From positions 8,259,501 through 8,323,500 of the forward strand of contig NC_091867.1 in NCBI RefSeq assembly GCF_019399895.1: a stretch of DNA of 64,000 bases, written 5' to 3'. This stretch comes from Cardiocondyla obscurior (Eukaryota; Arthropoda; Insecta; Hymenoptera; Formicidae). Both the position numbers and the translations under genes were made by a program. Below the pieces are notes generated by a model, which worked only from the letters and a program-made list of their open reading frames with translations, made no database searches and was not told where the DNA came from. Shown here piece after piece: positions 19,557 to 32,142 of this stretch; within the stretch, counting starts at the first letter, position 1; each line of letters begins with the position of its first letter.

Positions 19557-22500
19557 ATAACGGAGATTCGACCGAGCCACCTGTGCCACCGCGACGAATA
19601 AAACGTAAGACCAAAGGTCCAGCGTTTGTGAAGGATAAAACTGCAACGGAAATTACGAACAATGTCGCGATATATCAGCAAAAACGTCCACCGCTGCCAC
19701 TTCTGCCGGAAAAATGTCGACGAAACAGTTCTCGACACCTCGAAAACCGTGATCCGCAATGCGACACCGCAGCAAACTGCCCAACTGTCGAAGGCGAGCG
19801 ACACCCCGAGACCCGCGTCATTGACACTGCGTCGGAGATGATCGACGCGAAGCCTCGTGGCGATGCGACGTCCATGAAAAAAAGCGAGACGACGAGTAAC
19901 GACGCAAACGGTGACCTAATTTCAAAGTCGAACGTAGCGAAACCGCCGTTTCCATTTTACTTCGACGCCGCGTTGTCTAATCGAAAAGTGTCTAACAAAT
20001 ATCCGTCGTTTTTTTTTACACGGCAGGATTTTGAAAAGGTAGTGTTCGATACGCGAAACGGGAACTATCATGTAGGGCTTGAGGATTCGCGAAGCTTACG
20101 CGAAGAGTCGCCGACGAAAGCGCTTACATCGGACGTCGACAGTAATGTTTGTTTCCGCGTCACGACGACAAATCGTCCGTTCGAAAAGTGTCTAGATGGA
20201 TGGACAGATCCTTTCGACGACGATGATTTTACTCGGCAGTTCGATCATCGCCACTTCGGAGACTGCACCAACGAAAACGATCGAACGAACGAGAGATCAT
20301 CTGGTTGTGACGTTAACGATAACAATAACCATTCGAAATGTCGCACGGGCGCGAAGGTACGATTCGCGATAGACTCTCAAAACGCCTCACCGTCAAAATT
20401 CGACTCCGCCGTAAAAATCGGTGCACCGTGCGACACTTTACAGACCTACAAATCCATTCTCGACGACGGACAAGTCGACGAACAAAGCGCGGCTTCTTCT
20501 GTGAAACTGACTGAAATCCGAGTGGAATTTGCGGACGTAAAAGATTGCTGCGACAATACGAGAGATAAATCATACACGTCGAGTGTCGAGGAGGGAAGTT
20601 CCGCGATGAGAGAAGACGATCCTTTCATAACAGTGGGCGCAAACAAGGTCGACGCGAAATTAAAGACGAAGATTCCACAAACGTATCACAAGGATAGAAA
20701 TAACGACGTTAATTGCGTGAAAATTCGCGAGGGCTTCGATTTGATATCATGGAATGTGGAGGCTAAAAGCGCTCTTAAAACCGTAAAGGAAAATGTAATA
20801 ACCAAGGAAACTATCGCTAGCGAAGAGCACAATGCGAAACAAGTGGCCCGAAGTGACGCTCCGTCAGAAGTTTCCGAGAACGTTCGTCGCTTTACAGATA
20901 AAAGTTTGGAAACGGCCTGCGAAGTTGAAAAAACCACGAAAATAACTCAAGCAATACGTCGAGGCGAAAAAATGTTTAATGTATCGCCACATAATTTTTT
21001 AAACGAATGCAATGAGCCGTCGAATATTTCCACTAACGATTTTATGAATAAATCGAATCGAATTGACCAAACTAAATCACTTCTTGAAAAGACTAAAGAG
21101 AAAAACAATTATTTCGTGGATTCTAAGAGTAATCGCAAGATAATTTCTCCATCGAAACACATTTTCATAGAAAAAAGCATTCCTGTTAAAGCGAGACGAA
21201 GTTCTTTTTTGGAAACTATGCTGTTTGATGAATCAACTGACATGTCGATGTATCGTACGGTAATTTCGACCGTAACCGACGTAGATAAAGAGTTAAACAA
21301 CTCTAATAAATCGCCGAATAAAATTGCAAAAGTAGAAACGGATATCACGATGGAAAGTAAACGTTCGCGTGATACAACAGAAATAGATACGAGGGATCAT
21401 AAAGTTTTAAAGAACCTCGAGAAGATGGAAGAAAAGGCTGTCAAGATTTCAAATGTAAAATCAATCCAATCGGAAAATAGAAGTCCCAGTGACGTAAAGA
21501 ATGATGTGTTGAATGAGCTTCTCTGCAATTTTAGCAACATAAAGTTAAAAATAGTGAGCCCCGAGAATAAGAGATCGTCAACAAAGATAAGAGATGACGA
21601 GAGCCTTTCTCCCTCAATTGCGATCGGTAATAACAAAAATTTTCGAGAAAACGCGGATGCGTCTAAATTACAAAAGTCTCAAAACGTCGTTTGCAGCGTT
21701 TCTTTAAACATTAAAACTGTTGATGTGAATCGTAACGCAACGGTTGAGGAAGTCGTAAAAAACGATGTCATAAAAATAAAGATTGAGGAAAAGCCACAAG
21801 ATCCCACGAGCCACTCGCCAGCGCTCGATGAAAAAATCACGAAGAATAGAATAGACATTAAAGGCGAAAAAATGAACGAACCTTCCTGCGACATCGAGAA
21901 TAAAATTGCTAAAGATAATTCCGCGATGAAGATCGCTGAAAGTTCTTCGGACATTAAATCAAAAGAGATCAATACTGAGATAAGTAGCGAAAGAATATCC
22001 GAAGAGGCAAAAAGTAAGATCAATCGGGAGCATAAAAAATTACGAGATACTCGGATCCCCAAGACGATACTTAAAAAGATTAGCGTCGAGACCGTCGAGC
22101 ACGAGCAGCAACGGGCACGTGAATTCCAGAAAAGAATTCTTATCGGTGCACCCGCGACAATGAACAAAATTTTCGACAGCAAAGAATCGAAGGTCAGACG
22201 CAAGACTAGTATGGAAAACCATAAGAATTGTGAAAAAGCATCAGGGAAGATTCATAGCAAAGAAAAGACTGACGCAAAATCCGTGACTAACGCGGCCGAT
22301 GACGATCGAGGAAGGATCGAAGATCGGCCGATATGTACATTAACACCGGACACGATGAGCAGCGGCGATAAGTGTGCCATAATTAGGAACTTTTCTGTAA
22401 ACCGTCGTAACAATAATGACAATAACAGGGCCCTAACACCCGTAGCTAACGTAAGTAACGACCAATCGTTCCGCGACGTTGTAACGATAACCCCGGGTAA

Positions 22501-23119
22501 AGTTAAAAGTTTCGTTAAGTACTACGAGATTCGGGACGCGACGATCGTCGAACAGCATTCTAAAATTAACGATAGGGAGAAAGTAGCTAGACCTAAGTTC
22601 ACGGTGAGCCAAGCTGCGCCCGCGGTCGCGAGGAACTCGCAGCAGCCGGAGCCGATAACGAGTGAAACGAGAAGTAGGAACAAGAGCGTTAAATCAAACG
22701 ACTATGATCTTCCTAGAATATCGTTTAGCAAAAATCAACCTTTGACGTACGTCCCAAGGGCTCCGGAGCCACTTCTCAACGGTCCAATTTGTAAGAAACC
22801 GACGGAATTGAAGATTAAACGGAACGGAAAGAGTACGCCCGACGAGGAGACACGTGCGCGGTCCACCAAGGCTACTGCGAAAAAGTCGGTGCAATTCCTA
22901 AGTGGCTGCACCGTAATTCATTCAGAAACTTTCGCCAAGGACGAATCCACGGTAACTACGGGCCGCGATATAAACACGTTGAGAAAGAGGAGAGCCCCTG
23001 GAGTACCATCGTCGTGGGATTGCAACGGTTCCCAGAAGCTAACTCGCGAAAACGTGAAATCGGAAAACTCGCCGAACGTTGGAAAAGATTCTCACGGACC
23101 TCGGGAGGCCGTTACTGAG
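19557..23119 (+). CDS. Large disordered-protein exon (about 1,188 codons), gene assignment open
   Basis: A frame stays open for about 3.56 kb after the acceptor GCCGCAACAG; chance is excluded by its length in this AT-rich DNA. The product is rich in Lys, Glu, Asp, Asn, Ser and Arg and predicted disordered. The first residues hold EPPVPPRRIKRK and KRPPLPLLPEK, SH3-ligand type motifs like GPPKPPR and EPPAKPPR in the exon at 8237. The exon needs a phase-1 donor upstream. The last exon of the KIND-FERM-PDZ gene offers one only by using an internal GT (after 18237), which would replace its final 20 residues. Otherwise this is a separate gene with an unseen first exon, or it starts at an internal ATG such as 19838. 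I see no domain and do not recognise it. Confidence 0.7.
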
Positions 23120-23398
23120 GTTAGTGAAGCAAACGAAAATTCTAATTACATTTTAACGAAGGCAATATTTAATAAATCTAATAATAATAATTACGTAGCT
23201 TATTGTCTATATGTATACAAATACCTTTTTGTATAATTCACAATTATATTCTATAAATCTCTTTAATTAGAGAGTTAGGGACGTTTCATAAAAACGCAAT
23301 ATTATAGTAATAATTTCGTAATTTTGCTGCGTTTTAAATTAAACTTGTATAAAATAAAAACGTGTTATAAAAATTTGTTATTAATCTCTCCTTTTCAG

Positions 23399-23470
23399 AG
23401 ACATACAGTAGCCGATCGTACGCAGAATTCAGGTACTAATCGCTTTATTTTAAAATCAGAAACCCCATAG
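23399..23470 (+). CDS. Probable terminal exon of the large-exon gene
   Basis: The large exon can end at GAG before GTTAGT (23119, phase 0). An acceptor CTCCTTTTCAG follows at 23388-23398, and reading in phase 0 gives 23 codons and a TAG at 23468-23470. The alternative is read-through of the large exon to its own TAA at 23234-23236 with no splice. A further GTACTA donor-like site lies inside at 23433, so this could also be a microexon. Confidence 0.45.
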   Translation, partial: RHTVADRTQNSGTNRFILKSETP

Positions 23471-26400
23471 CTCGTATTTTACTGTATACATAAATAATAT
23501 ATGTAGTTATTACGAGTCGTCGTTGCTCCGAATCTCAACAAAAAAAAAAAAAGCAAATGTATCTCGTGACAAAATCCTTGTGTAAACTTTTTGATTTTCG
23601 CTACTAATGGAAGAATAGATTTTACATATTAGCTGTTAAAGAGTGATTTTTGCTCACCAAGCACTTCGTATATTTATTAATAAATTTTATAATACGTATA
23701 ATACAAATTTTATCTCAAAGACAAAGTCCATTGTTTCATATAAAACATTTGCTTCTTCTATTTGCTTTTTGTGTCGGCACAAAACCAATTTTTAAATTAT
23801 AAATTTATCATATAACAACTTTAAACTTTAAAGAGAAATTATAGTATCGATTTATCTATTGAAACTATTCTCATTTAGCTGAACGTCATGTGTTCCGATA
23901 AGCGAGATACGCCACGTGCATAAATCCCGTTTCAATAAGCCGGGTTGGCGCGCATCCCGATAAAAGCGATGAGTGGCTTTGCAATGACCAAATTTTCCGT
24001 GTGTTCCAAAAGGATTGGAGGATCGCGGTGAATCGCTCGGCAAACAGACCGCCCCGCTATTCTGGTCCGAGTGCTTTAAACTGCAATGCGTTCTAAACGT
24101 TCCCGGCCGTGAACAAAATTTCGCCAATTTATGGAAAGGTACGCGGTATCTCCCTCCCCTCGGCCTTTTCCGCCTAACAATTATTCGACTCGTGTGCTTT
24201 AAATGCTATAAAATGTAATTAAAGAATCGCCAAATCCATTTATCTTAAACGTGCATCAAGCAAACATTCGCATATTACATGTTAATTATTTTATTTTATT
24301 TTATTTTTAACAAGTAACAAAAAAAAAGACGGACTTTGTCTTAGATAACAAACTCGAGATAAAATTGTAAATGTTACATCAAACGGTAAGAAAAATTGAA
24401 ACGAGAATAAAATACATATACCGGACAAGGTACAAATTCTCCTACCGTAAAATCTATTCTTCCTTTGACGCTCCATGTATTGTTAGTTTTGAGCATTGTG
24501 ACTATTTTAGACACGTGTGTCTGAAAGGACTGCTTGTAGCTCTGTTATTGTCGCGATTTTTCCTGTAAGTTTTCCAAATTGGTCCGGGTTTAAATTTTAT
24601 CAGGACCGCAGAATAAACGTAAGTCTGAGCATAATTAAGTTTAATGTATTCGCAGATACAATGCGCAAAAAGTACCTTTCGTTGACATTAGCAACGTAGT
24701 AATCTCATATCATATTTCTGATTTGTTTGAACGAAAAAATCAGCAGGAGAGGGCAACGTGGTTCGGAACACTACGTGTAACTTGATATTAAGAAAAAACC
24801 TCGCGACATTGAATGCCACTCGTAAATAGCAATTTTAATAGCAAGCGTTTTTTTTTGTTTTTTAATTATTATAAGATGTCCTTTTTTTAGAGTGATTTTA
24901 ACGCCGATATAATGATATTGTATCTACTGCATAGGATCCTCTTTCATAGCGTTCTTATCTGACTGCTTTACTCGATAAGGATTCAGAGCGTCGCGAAAGT
25001 ACTTTTTACGACAACGCGGTAATAACGTGATAGAATAATTTCCTTAGTAAAGAAACGTGCAATTTTTGCAGTAAACAAACGCACCTATAATTACGTAATA
25101 GTATTTCTGTTGACTTATTGTAAGTATTATGATTTATCTTACGGGCGAGTGCATCTTTGTATTGTGCGAATTAAAAGCGATGTATCTCAGTTAGCCATAC
25201 TTAAAAGAAAAAAAAAGCTTGTTGTGCGATTCGGTGTTATTATATGCATATATATGTATGTGTATTGTATGTGTATACATATGCAATACTTGCTACGCAT
25301 ATTATCACATATATTATGTAACTACATGTACACGATAAATGTATCATTGTGGTGATAATTCTATCATTGCTATGTGAGATATCTCGTCGTTGATTATACG
25401 TACATTTTAAATAACGTTAATTATCATATAGATGTCTATGCAAGCTTATTCTAGTTTACTTATAGGTGCATTCTAAAAAAAAAAAAGAAAAAGAAAAAAA
25501 AAGATAAAGCACTTTCTGTCTGAAGAAAGCAATCAATTTTAAAACAACGGTTCCTTCTTAACGTCGCTTTCGTACGTCAGACGGTGATATACAGTAACAG
25601 TTAGTTTTTAAATAACCACCGAAGTCGTATTACGACCATTTTGGTTTATCGATAGCTTAATTTCGATAGTTTATGCTTTAAATTATTTCTGATAAGTCAG
25701 CGCAGTATTTGCAGTAAACTCTTTTTATTAGCGAGTCGTGATGAATAAAGATGGCATATGCAGAAAAAATTATCATGTACATTCATTCAACGATACCTGG
25801 CAAAAAGAGCTAGAAGACTTTTTAGAAGTAACACGTAGAATAAAAAGACGAATCGTGCAAAGGACTAATCTAGGACAGTTTTGTCGTTCATTTTCCCTTT
25901 ATGAATGCATTTTTAAGCACAAAGGATATTAATAATATTTTATAATATTTAAGAGAAGTTTATACTATATACATATATATATAAATGACAAAACTCTATA
26001 TACCAACTTTCGAACTTAGCTATACGTGGTGATGCAATTTGTTGTCAAATTACATAACTGTCGTTTATGTTTGTTCAAATAGATGTAACTCCTAGTAATG
26101 TATGTTTATAAGTGTCCGCTGAACGCTAAAATAAATTATTATTTTTATGGTGTATAAAAACTTTTCTTCTACTCGCCACCTATCGTAAGTCGTTGCTTTG
26201 TAACGTTAAAAATTTATTTTGCAATTCTTGTTGGATTCTTTTAAATGTGTTATATATTTTACGTATTTGTTGTGAGAATAGTACACACATCTCGAATGAA
26301 TTTATTCGTATCTCATAAAATATGTCTTTATATCGCAAGTATTTTATTTAGAGATTGTACAAAATGTTCTTTTTTTTTCTCTCTTTCTCTCTTTCTCGTC

Positions 26401-29400
26401 AAAGCCTGCATTTCGCTCGAAAATAGATGTCCGAGTGCAGGGTACTAAAAATATTCCCTGGAGATGACTAAGGTGACAATTTCTGGCAATTATATATGTT
26501 GACTCATCTCTCGCGAATTACATAAGCTCACTACTTAATAACGGTTCATATCTGCTAATCAGTTAACAATATAACACAACGTGACAAACTTTTATCTCTG
26601 CGCGAATACATCCGTAGAGAATAGCGCGTGATTTCTGTTCTATTTCTATTGATCCTAGTCATCGATTTCTAATCCAAAATAAGACCTGCCTTACGACAGA
26701 TAATTACAAACCGAACTTGGATCAGCGTATCGAACAACGGAAGAACGGATTCCGAAGGGAACATATATGGTACGTTTCCTTATCCGAATTTAGCACAACG
26801 CGACATTACGAGAACGCTCCGCGATATCGGGGCCACGTTGGATAAAAATAAAGTGCCTGTTACGAGCAACGCATGAACCAGTTTGACGCGGTCGCCGCAT
26901 CGCGAATCGGCGTCAAGCGTGCTCGATCGTAAAAGGATACCGGTCAATTTTTTTATTCACGACACCTGACATTGCGCGACGGCACCGTCCACGCCGTCGC
27001 TGAAACGTTCCCCGGCTCGCGAACGTCTCACTCCACGGAGGAATTCGATTACACGTCTGGGGAAAGAGACGTGCACGCTCAGTTAAACATTCCTCGTACG
27101 GAAAATATGAAACGTAACCCGCGATTCGTGGGAGATACCGCGTTCCTAAGGAGCATTATGCGGATCGGGAAATATTATGCTAATCCGAAACTTCGGCTGA
27201 GGTGAAACTCGCTTACCGAAACTGCGTCAATGTAAATCTCAACTTGTGCAAAGTAAATTTTCAAAAAAATTTAAATATTTCCTACTGCGCGTGGGAAGAT
27301 TTTCATTCAGTGCGATTTCCACCGCGACATCCAATCTCACGGTAGTCGCAGTCACTGGCTTGCAATTGCGTAAAAGGAAGGGAGAAAAAAAAAATCATAA
27401 ATTGAACCGACAAAGCTATATGGCATAATTCAGCATGCTCTGATGATGCGTGTATGCGGCACCTATTTTCGCCAACCCTACCCTCGATCGATCGTAAACA
27501 AATTTCTCTCGGGGCATTGATCCATTCTTGAGATGCGTCGATGCAGCGATATTGGCCGACATCATCGTCTCGATCGACCCACGTTTCGTACTAAATCTAT
27601 ATATGGGGTGTCCCGAAATAATAACTATTTCCTTGACCTACGCATTGCTGCATAAATTTTTAACCACAACCATTTCATAACTTTAAAACTTATGTAAAAA
27701 TAAAATGGCCAATTTTCACTGACGCTGATACGAGATTCGTGACCGTTACTCATCCCAATGTTATGAAGAATAGAATTCCAGCTACGTGTAAATATAGTTT
27801 CTAAACTTGCAAACTTAAAATTAACTTTACACCTACTACTTTCAACTGGCAGATGTCAGCGTGCAGAGCGCTAACTTCCTAATTTATATTTAAGATGCGC
27901 GTCTTGAATGTCATTTAACGCGGGGCGGCTTTTAAACGAACGTGAGAGTACCTCGCGAAGTAGTATCTTTCTTAAAAGTTATAACTTTGTACGCTGCATG
28001 GCATTGCATATGCGTTTACTAGTTCCTATGCAAAGCGAAACGTACGATTTGGCTGGCCTGACTCACCCACGGTGTTTAAAACGCTCGTGCGAGCACCTGT
28101 GCGCGCTCGAGAACAGCGCAAGTGAGTCTTCACTGATATTCGTGACACGTCCCACGTGCCGGAATTCCTACACCCTACCCGATAGATCCCGCGGGATTTA
28201 TTTTCGGATCGGCGTGACGCCACCAAGCGGGTTTACAGTAGTGCCGTGCCGCACAGACCCGGATTCGCCTTCTTACACTGCGTCGATCTCAGTGAGGTCC
28301 ACGGCTGCTTGCCGCTCAAGTTTACGCGACGACTAATCGATAACGACCGAAATTTTTATCGTCAAACATCGGCGGAAACGACGACCGCGGAAATTCCGTG
28401 ATCGAAACAGATAAACGAGCCTGCAGTGTTAAAAAAAAAAAAAAAAAAGAAAAAATGTCCGCGTGCAATTAATCGCTGTCTGTTTAAAAATATTTCTCGT
28501 CTCCGATTTCTATCTCCGACGTTTCTCAAAAGTGTGCTAAGTACAAATACATGTGTTTCTGGGAATACTGGAAAATCAGATTCGCAATTTTCACGGCGAT
28601 TCGCGACGATTCGTGTCGTCGGTCGGCGGACCGATTGACCGCCGCGAAACGTTTCGCGCCAGTGCGTGCAGCCGTGTTTCGCGTTTTATTCCCGAGAGAA
28701 GTTAAAATAAGCTGTGCTATCGGGCAAGAAAATGTCACGAGAAAGGTTCCAGCGAGCGTCACGTATCTGACTTGTATACATCGCCGAGAAATATTTAACG
28801 TCGTTCGCTGCAATATATACAGATGCGTATAAACGTACCGCCGTCCGGCCGCACGTGTGGTATCGTTTCGCGAGCGCAGCGGTCCATCTGCTTTGGAAAA
28901 TTACGAGCGGCGTGTTGGAACGCGCGAGATAAATCTACCGCGAATCGTCTTGCAATGTGAGACGTAACGCGAAATTGTGGTTCTCTCTCTCTTTCTCGTC
29001 CTCTTTCTCTGCCGTTGTCACCTCGACAACTGCGGAGAAAGAAAGTCTGCGCGAGTCTTAGGTCTCCGCGAATTTGACAAGTTGCCAAGTCCGCGAGGTC
29101 GCCTTACATAACGCCATGTAACGCTCGCGAACTTGGACTGCGGCGTCCGCAAAAGCGAGCGAACCGGCAATTCGCGATCGTCGATCGCGCGGCGAATGCG
29201 GGAAACACGAATGCCACGACGTGAGAGCGCATACTACACGGCCCGGCTTGCTATTCGCGGTCGCATGGAAAACGGGACTGCAGTTTTAACTCGGAACTGA
29301 TCGCTGAGCGAACGACAGCTGAGCGACAGCGACTCTAAATCACAGAAGCCGGTAGTTGACCGCGAGCAACGATCGCGTTAAGTGTACGATATCTTTCTCG

Positions 29401-29576
29401 TGGCCACGGGGTAGCGCTAAAAAATTTTATTTCTTATTATTTAAGGTGATATACGCGATTATTCTCCGAAGAAGTGTGGAATAATTATACGATTGTACAA
29501 TAACGAAATACTTCATTTAACTTTAATAAAAAAAATTTTTTTTTAATTGTTTTATCGTGAGAATAAAAATTTATAG
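23471..29576. other. Intergenic region and presumed promoter of the second gene
   Basis: About 6 kb with no supported protein gene. The left part is AT-rich, with an AATAAA at about 23678 that could serve the upstream gene. GC-richer islands occur at about 23880-24180, 26780-27200, 28020-28420 and 28560-29400, the last ending just before the first coding exon and the likeliest promoter or 5' UTR region. A pyrimidine-rich tract lies at 28979-29011. Frames open for 60 to 140 codons in these islands lack splice support. Confidence 0.45.
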
Positions 29577-29804
29577 GCAATCTGAACGAACGCACGTTGC
29601 AACAAAACCAAGTGACGAATGATCTTTCTCAAGGGCCATAAAATTCATCGAGGCAAGGAGGGATCCTGTTAAAAAGTTCAGAGACGATGAACTCGATTGA
29701 AACGAGAAATTAATCGGGGACGATCAGTGGACGAGCGAGCGAGTGGTTTTTCCGGCAGATTATTCGAGCGAGAACGAGCGAAGTGGCGGAAAGAAACGAC
29801 GACC
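29577..29804 (+). promoter_or_regulatory. 5' UTR part of first coding exon, with two uORFs
   Basis: An acceptor-like TTTATAG ends at 29576 after a T-rich stretch. Between it and the ATG at 29805 lie two short upstream frames, 29619-29672 (17 codons plus stop) and 29687-29713 (8 codons plus stop). Both close before the main start, so they could reduce translation of the main frame. The exon's 5' border is inferred. Confidence 0.45.
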
Positions 29805-32142
29805 ATGAAGAACGCCCATCCGATCGTCAGCGCGACGACTTCCAGTCCGGTCGGTCCAGATTCCAGAGATCTTGGTGAGCCGGCGGACCCGATCATCCGG
29901 CTAAAGCTGCAGAAGCCGCTGCACTGGGAGTGGGAACTGACGACGTCCGCCGACGCGCTACCCGTAATCCAGTTGTTGGACAAGGATGGCCGGCTGCTAG
30001 TCGAGACCACCGGCCGAACGGCGCAGCGGGCGAGAGGTTCCTTCAAGGAGGGTCTGAGGACTCACGAGCAATTCCCCGTCGACGAGTCAGCAGCCAATTC
30101 GAGAAGCAAAGAGCAAACTTCCTCACCGTCGACATCGTCCACCGCCTCGCTCGCGATGCCCGTTCGGAATAATCGCAATATCGACGGCTTTAGCAGTAAA
30201 TTCGGCACATGTAACTTCGTACCGCGAAAATCCCGAAGCGACGTTAATATTAAAGAAACGCGGAGTAAAAGGCGACACTCGTCCACCGTCGAGGATCCAA
30301 CTACGAAGGCGAAGCTCGAAAAGAATATCGAGGAAGCAGCGACGAAGCTGAAAAGATACTCCGTCGGAGATTACCTGCGGCAGCAGATTATGAATGATTT
30401 GCGCTCGCGTAGTACAACAGCTGGAAGAACTGCGGACGACGTAGCCAAGGACAGGTGCAGGAAGGTTAAGGCGTACTTGAGAAGTCAGAGCGAAACCTTA
30501 CTTAGCTTAGTACGCGAAGAGGAATGCGAAAACGAAATAAAAAATTCTGCGGGATTAAACGGCAAAAATCTCCAAGATCACAATTTGCAAAACAGTGACA
30601 CAGTCAATTCCGACGAGAAAAATTCGAATGGAAAAAACACAAGGGTGAAGTCGTATCTGCGATCCCGAAGCGCCTTAATAACGACGGAAAATTCGGCGAA
30701 GGAGAGCTCAAAATTGAACGAAGGCGACGGAGTTGTTCGCAAGATAAAAGATGACATGAATGAGGAGGAGCTGGCGAGAATCAGAGCGTTCCTACGCGAA
30801 AAGATACGAAGGCGAATGAATATGGAACAGGCATGCTCGAAACCGACCGTTCGCGCCGACATTTCCGGGACCGTCGAAAAGACCGGGATCAGAAAAAGAT
30901 ATTCGAACTACGGCCACGAAGAAAATCAAAGGCACTACAGAACGCGAAAAGTACGCAGCGAGACGAGTATTTTGCGATTCAATCCCGAGGTGACCGAGAG
31001 AGAGAGACTAAAGTCCAACAGACAATTGGAGAAATCAATGAATTGTAGCGAATCTCCGGAGAATTCTCAATTTCAAAGACAATCGCGCAACTATCGACGA
31101 TCGAAGAGCGACGCTCTGGTTCAAGCTACGGAGCCGGATAATCGAACAAAGTCGCAGCTCAGGAGAGAGTCATCGAGCCTGGACAGAAGGAAAGTCTACC
31201 GAAAAACTAAGAGCGACGTTTTACTCGGACAAATGACGGCGGTAACATACGCAGACAGCGCCAAGGACCTCGCAAATCCTTTGAGACCTATAAAAAGCCA
31301 CGAGAATGTGGAGAAATCCTGGCGAGAGTACAAAGAGCGAAAAAGAAGCGAGAGACTACGCCGGGAATCCGAAAGAGAGGTGCCTGAAGAGGACTTCATG
31401 AGCAAGCCGAGATGGAAGGATCTGCAACGCGATCTTTGCTTTTCGCGTAACTGCAAGATTTGCCAAAACTTAAGCAACTACGCGGATCCGCTTTGCTATC
31501 AAAACGAGAAAACGCATCAGAATAACGAAGATCCGGCGAGAAAGGAAACAGTCGCGAAAATATTCGACGACGAGACTTCGTCGACAAACGACAGCAGACC
31601 TGGCACCAGCTTGCAGGAAAATTACTTGCTTGTCGGACGGAAAAATGAGCGCCGATCGCCGATCGTCGCCAAAATTCAAGTGAAAAATCGTAGCAGCGAT
31701 ATCAGCGGTGTATCCGCGTTAAATATCAATTCCCCGGATTTCGGATACAACTCGATCCCTTCGAAGAGTGCTTTCGAAAATTACCGAGAGTTGTACACGC
31801 GCTCCAACGTGAAAAAGAGTGATACCTTTAAAATTGTCGACGGAAGTGAAAATCTCGAGAAACGACCGAACGACACGAAGATAAACGGCATTGATACGTC
31901 CGACGATTTCGGTTATCTAAACGGCAAGATTTCACTGAAAAATAAATCGAACGAGGACATCACTAAGGATTACTTTAAGAGAGTTTACAAACTATTGAAG
32001 AGACGACAAGAGGAAATGAAAAAAACGATAAATGGTAACCACGACGAATTTCCAGACAACGATGATTCTTCGTCCTCGAACTATATCGAGGAAATGGAAA
32101 AAAAGAGACATCGCCGCAGAAAGAAAGACAAAAATCCACAAG
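29805..32142 (+). CDS. First coding exon: repeat-motif disordered segment
   Basis: The exon encodes 779 residues, ending in phase 1 at AAG before GTACGA. Four related motifs are seen: VGDYLRQQI (about residue 187), VKAYLRSQS (about 220), VKSYLRSRS (about 280) and IRAFLREKI (about 325), each with a hydrophobic-basic-x-aromatic-Leu-Arg core. Basic Ser-Asp motifs follow at about 142, 384 (RSETSIL), 432 and 468. A Cys cluster C-x4-C-x2-C-x10-C at residues 545-564 is the only metal-binding-like feature. The exon end is very Lys/Arg-rich. Confidence 0.88.

Noticed and set aside
17204..19600. Splicing of the PDZ first-half exon (phase 1) directly to the large exon at 19557 (phase 1)
   Set aside because: Phases allow it, but it would cut the PDZ domain in half; unlikely as a main form.
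21679..22203. 174-codon minus-strand frame inside the large exon
   Set aside because: It is the antisense shadow of a biased plus-strand coding sequence.
27601..27660. GGGGTGTCCCGAAATAATA motif of the sort found at insect repeat ends
   Set aside because: A single occurrence with no partner in the window.
27908..28336. 142-codon plus-strand frame with an ATG start
   Set aside because: No domain, no matching splice phase to the second gene, and it lies in a GC-rich stretch where stops are rare.
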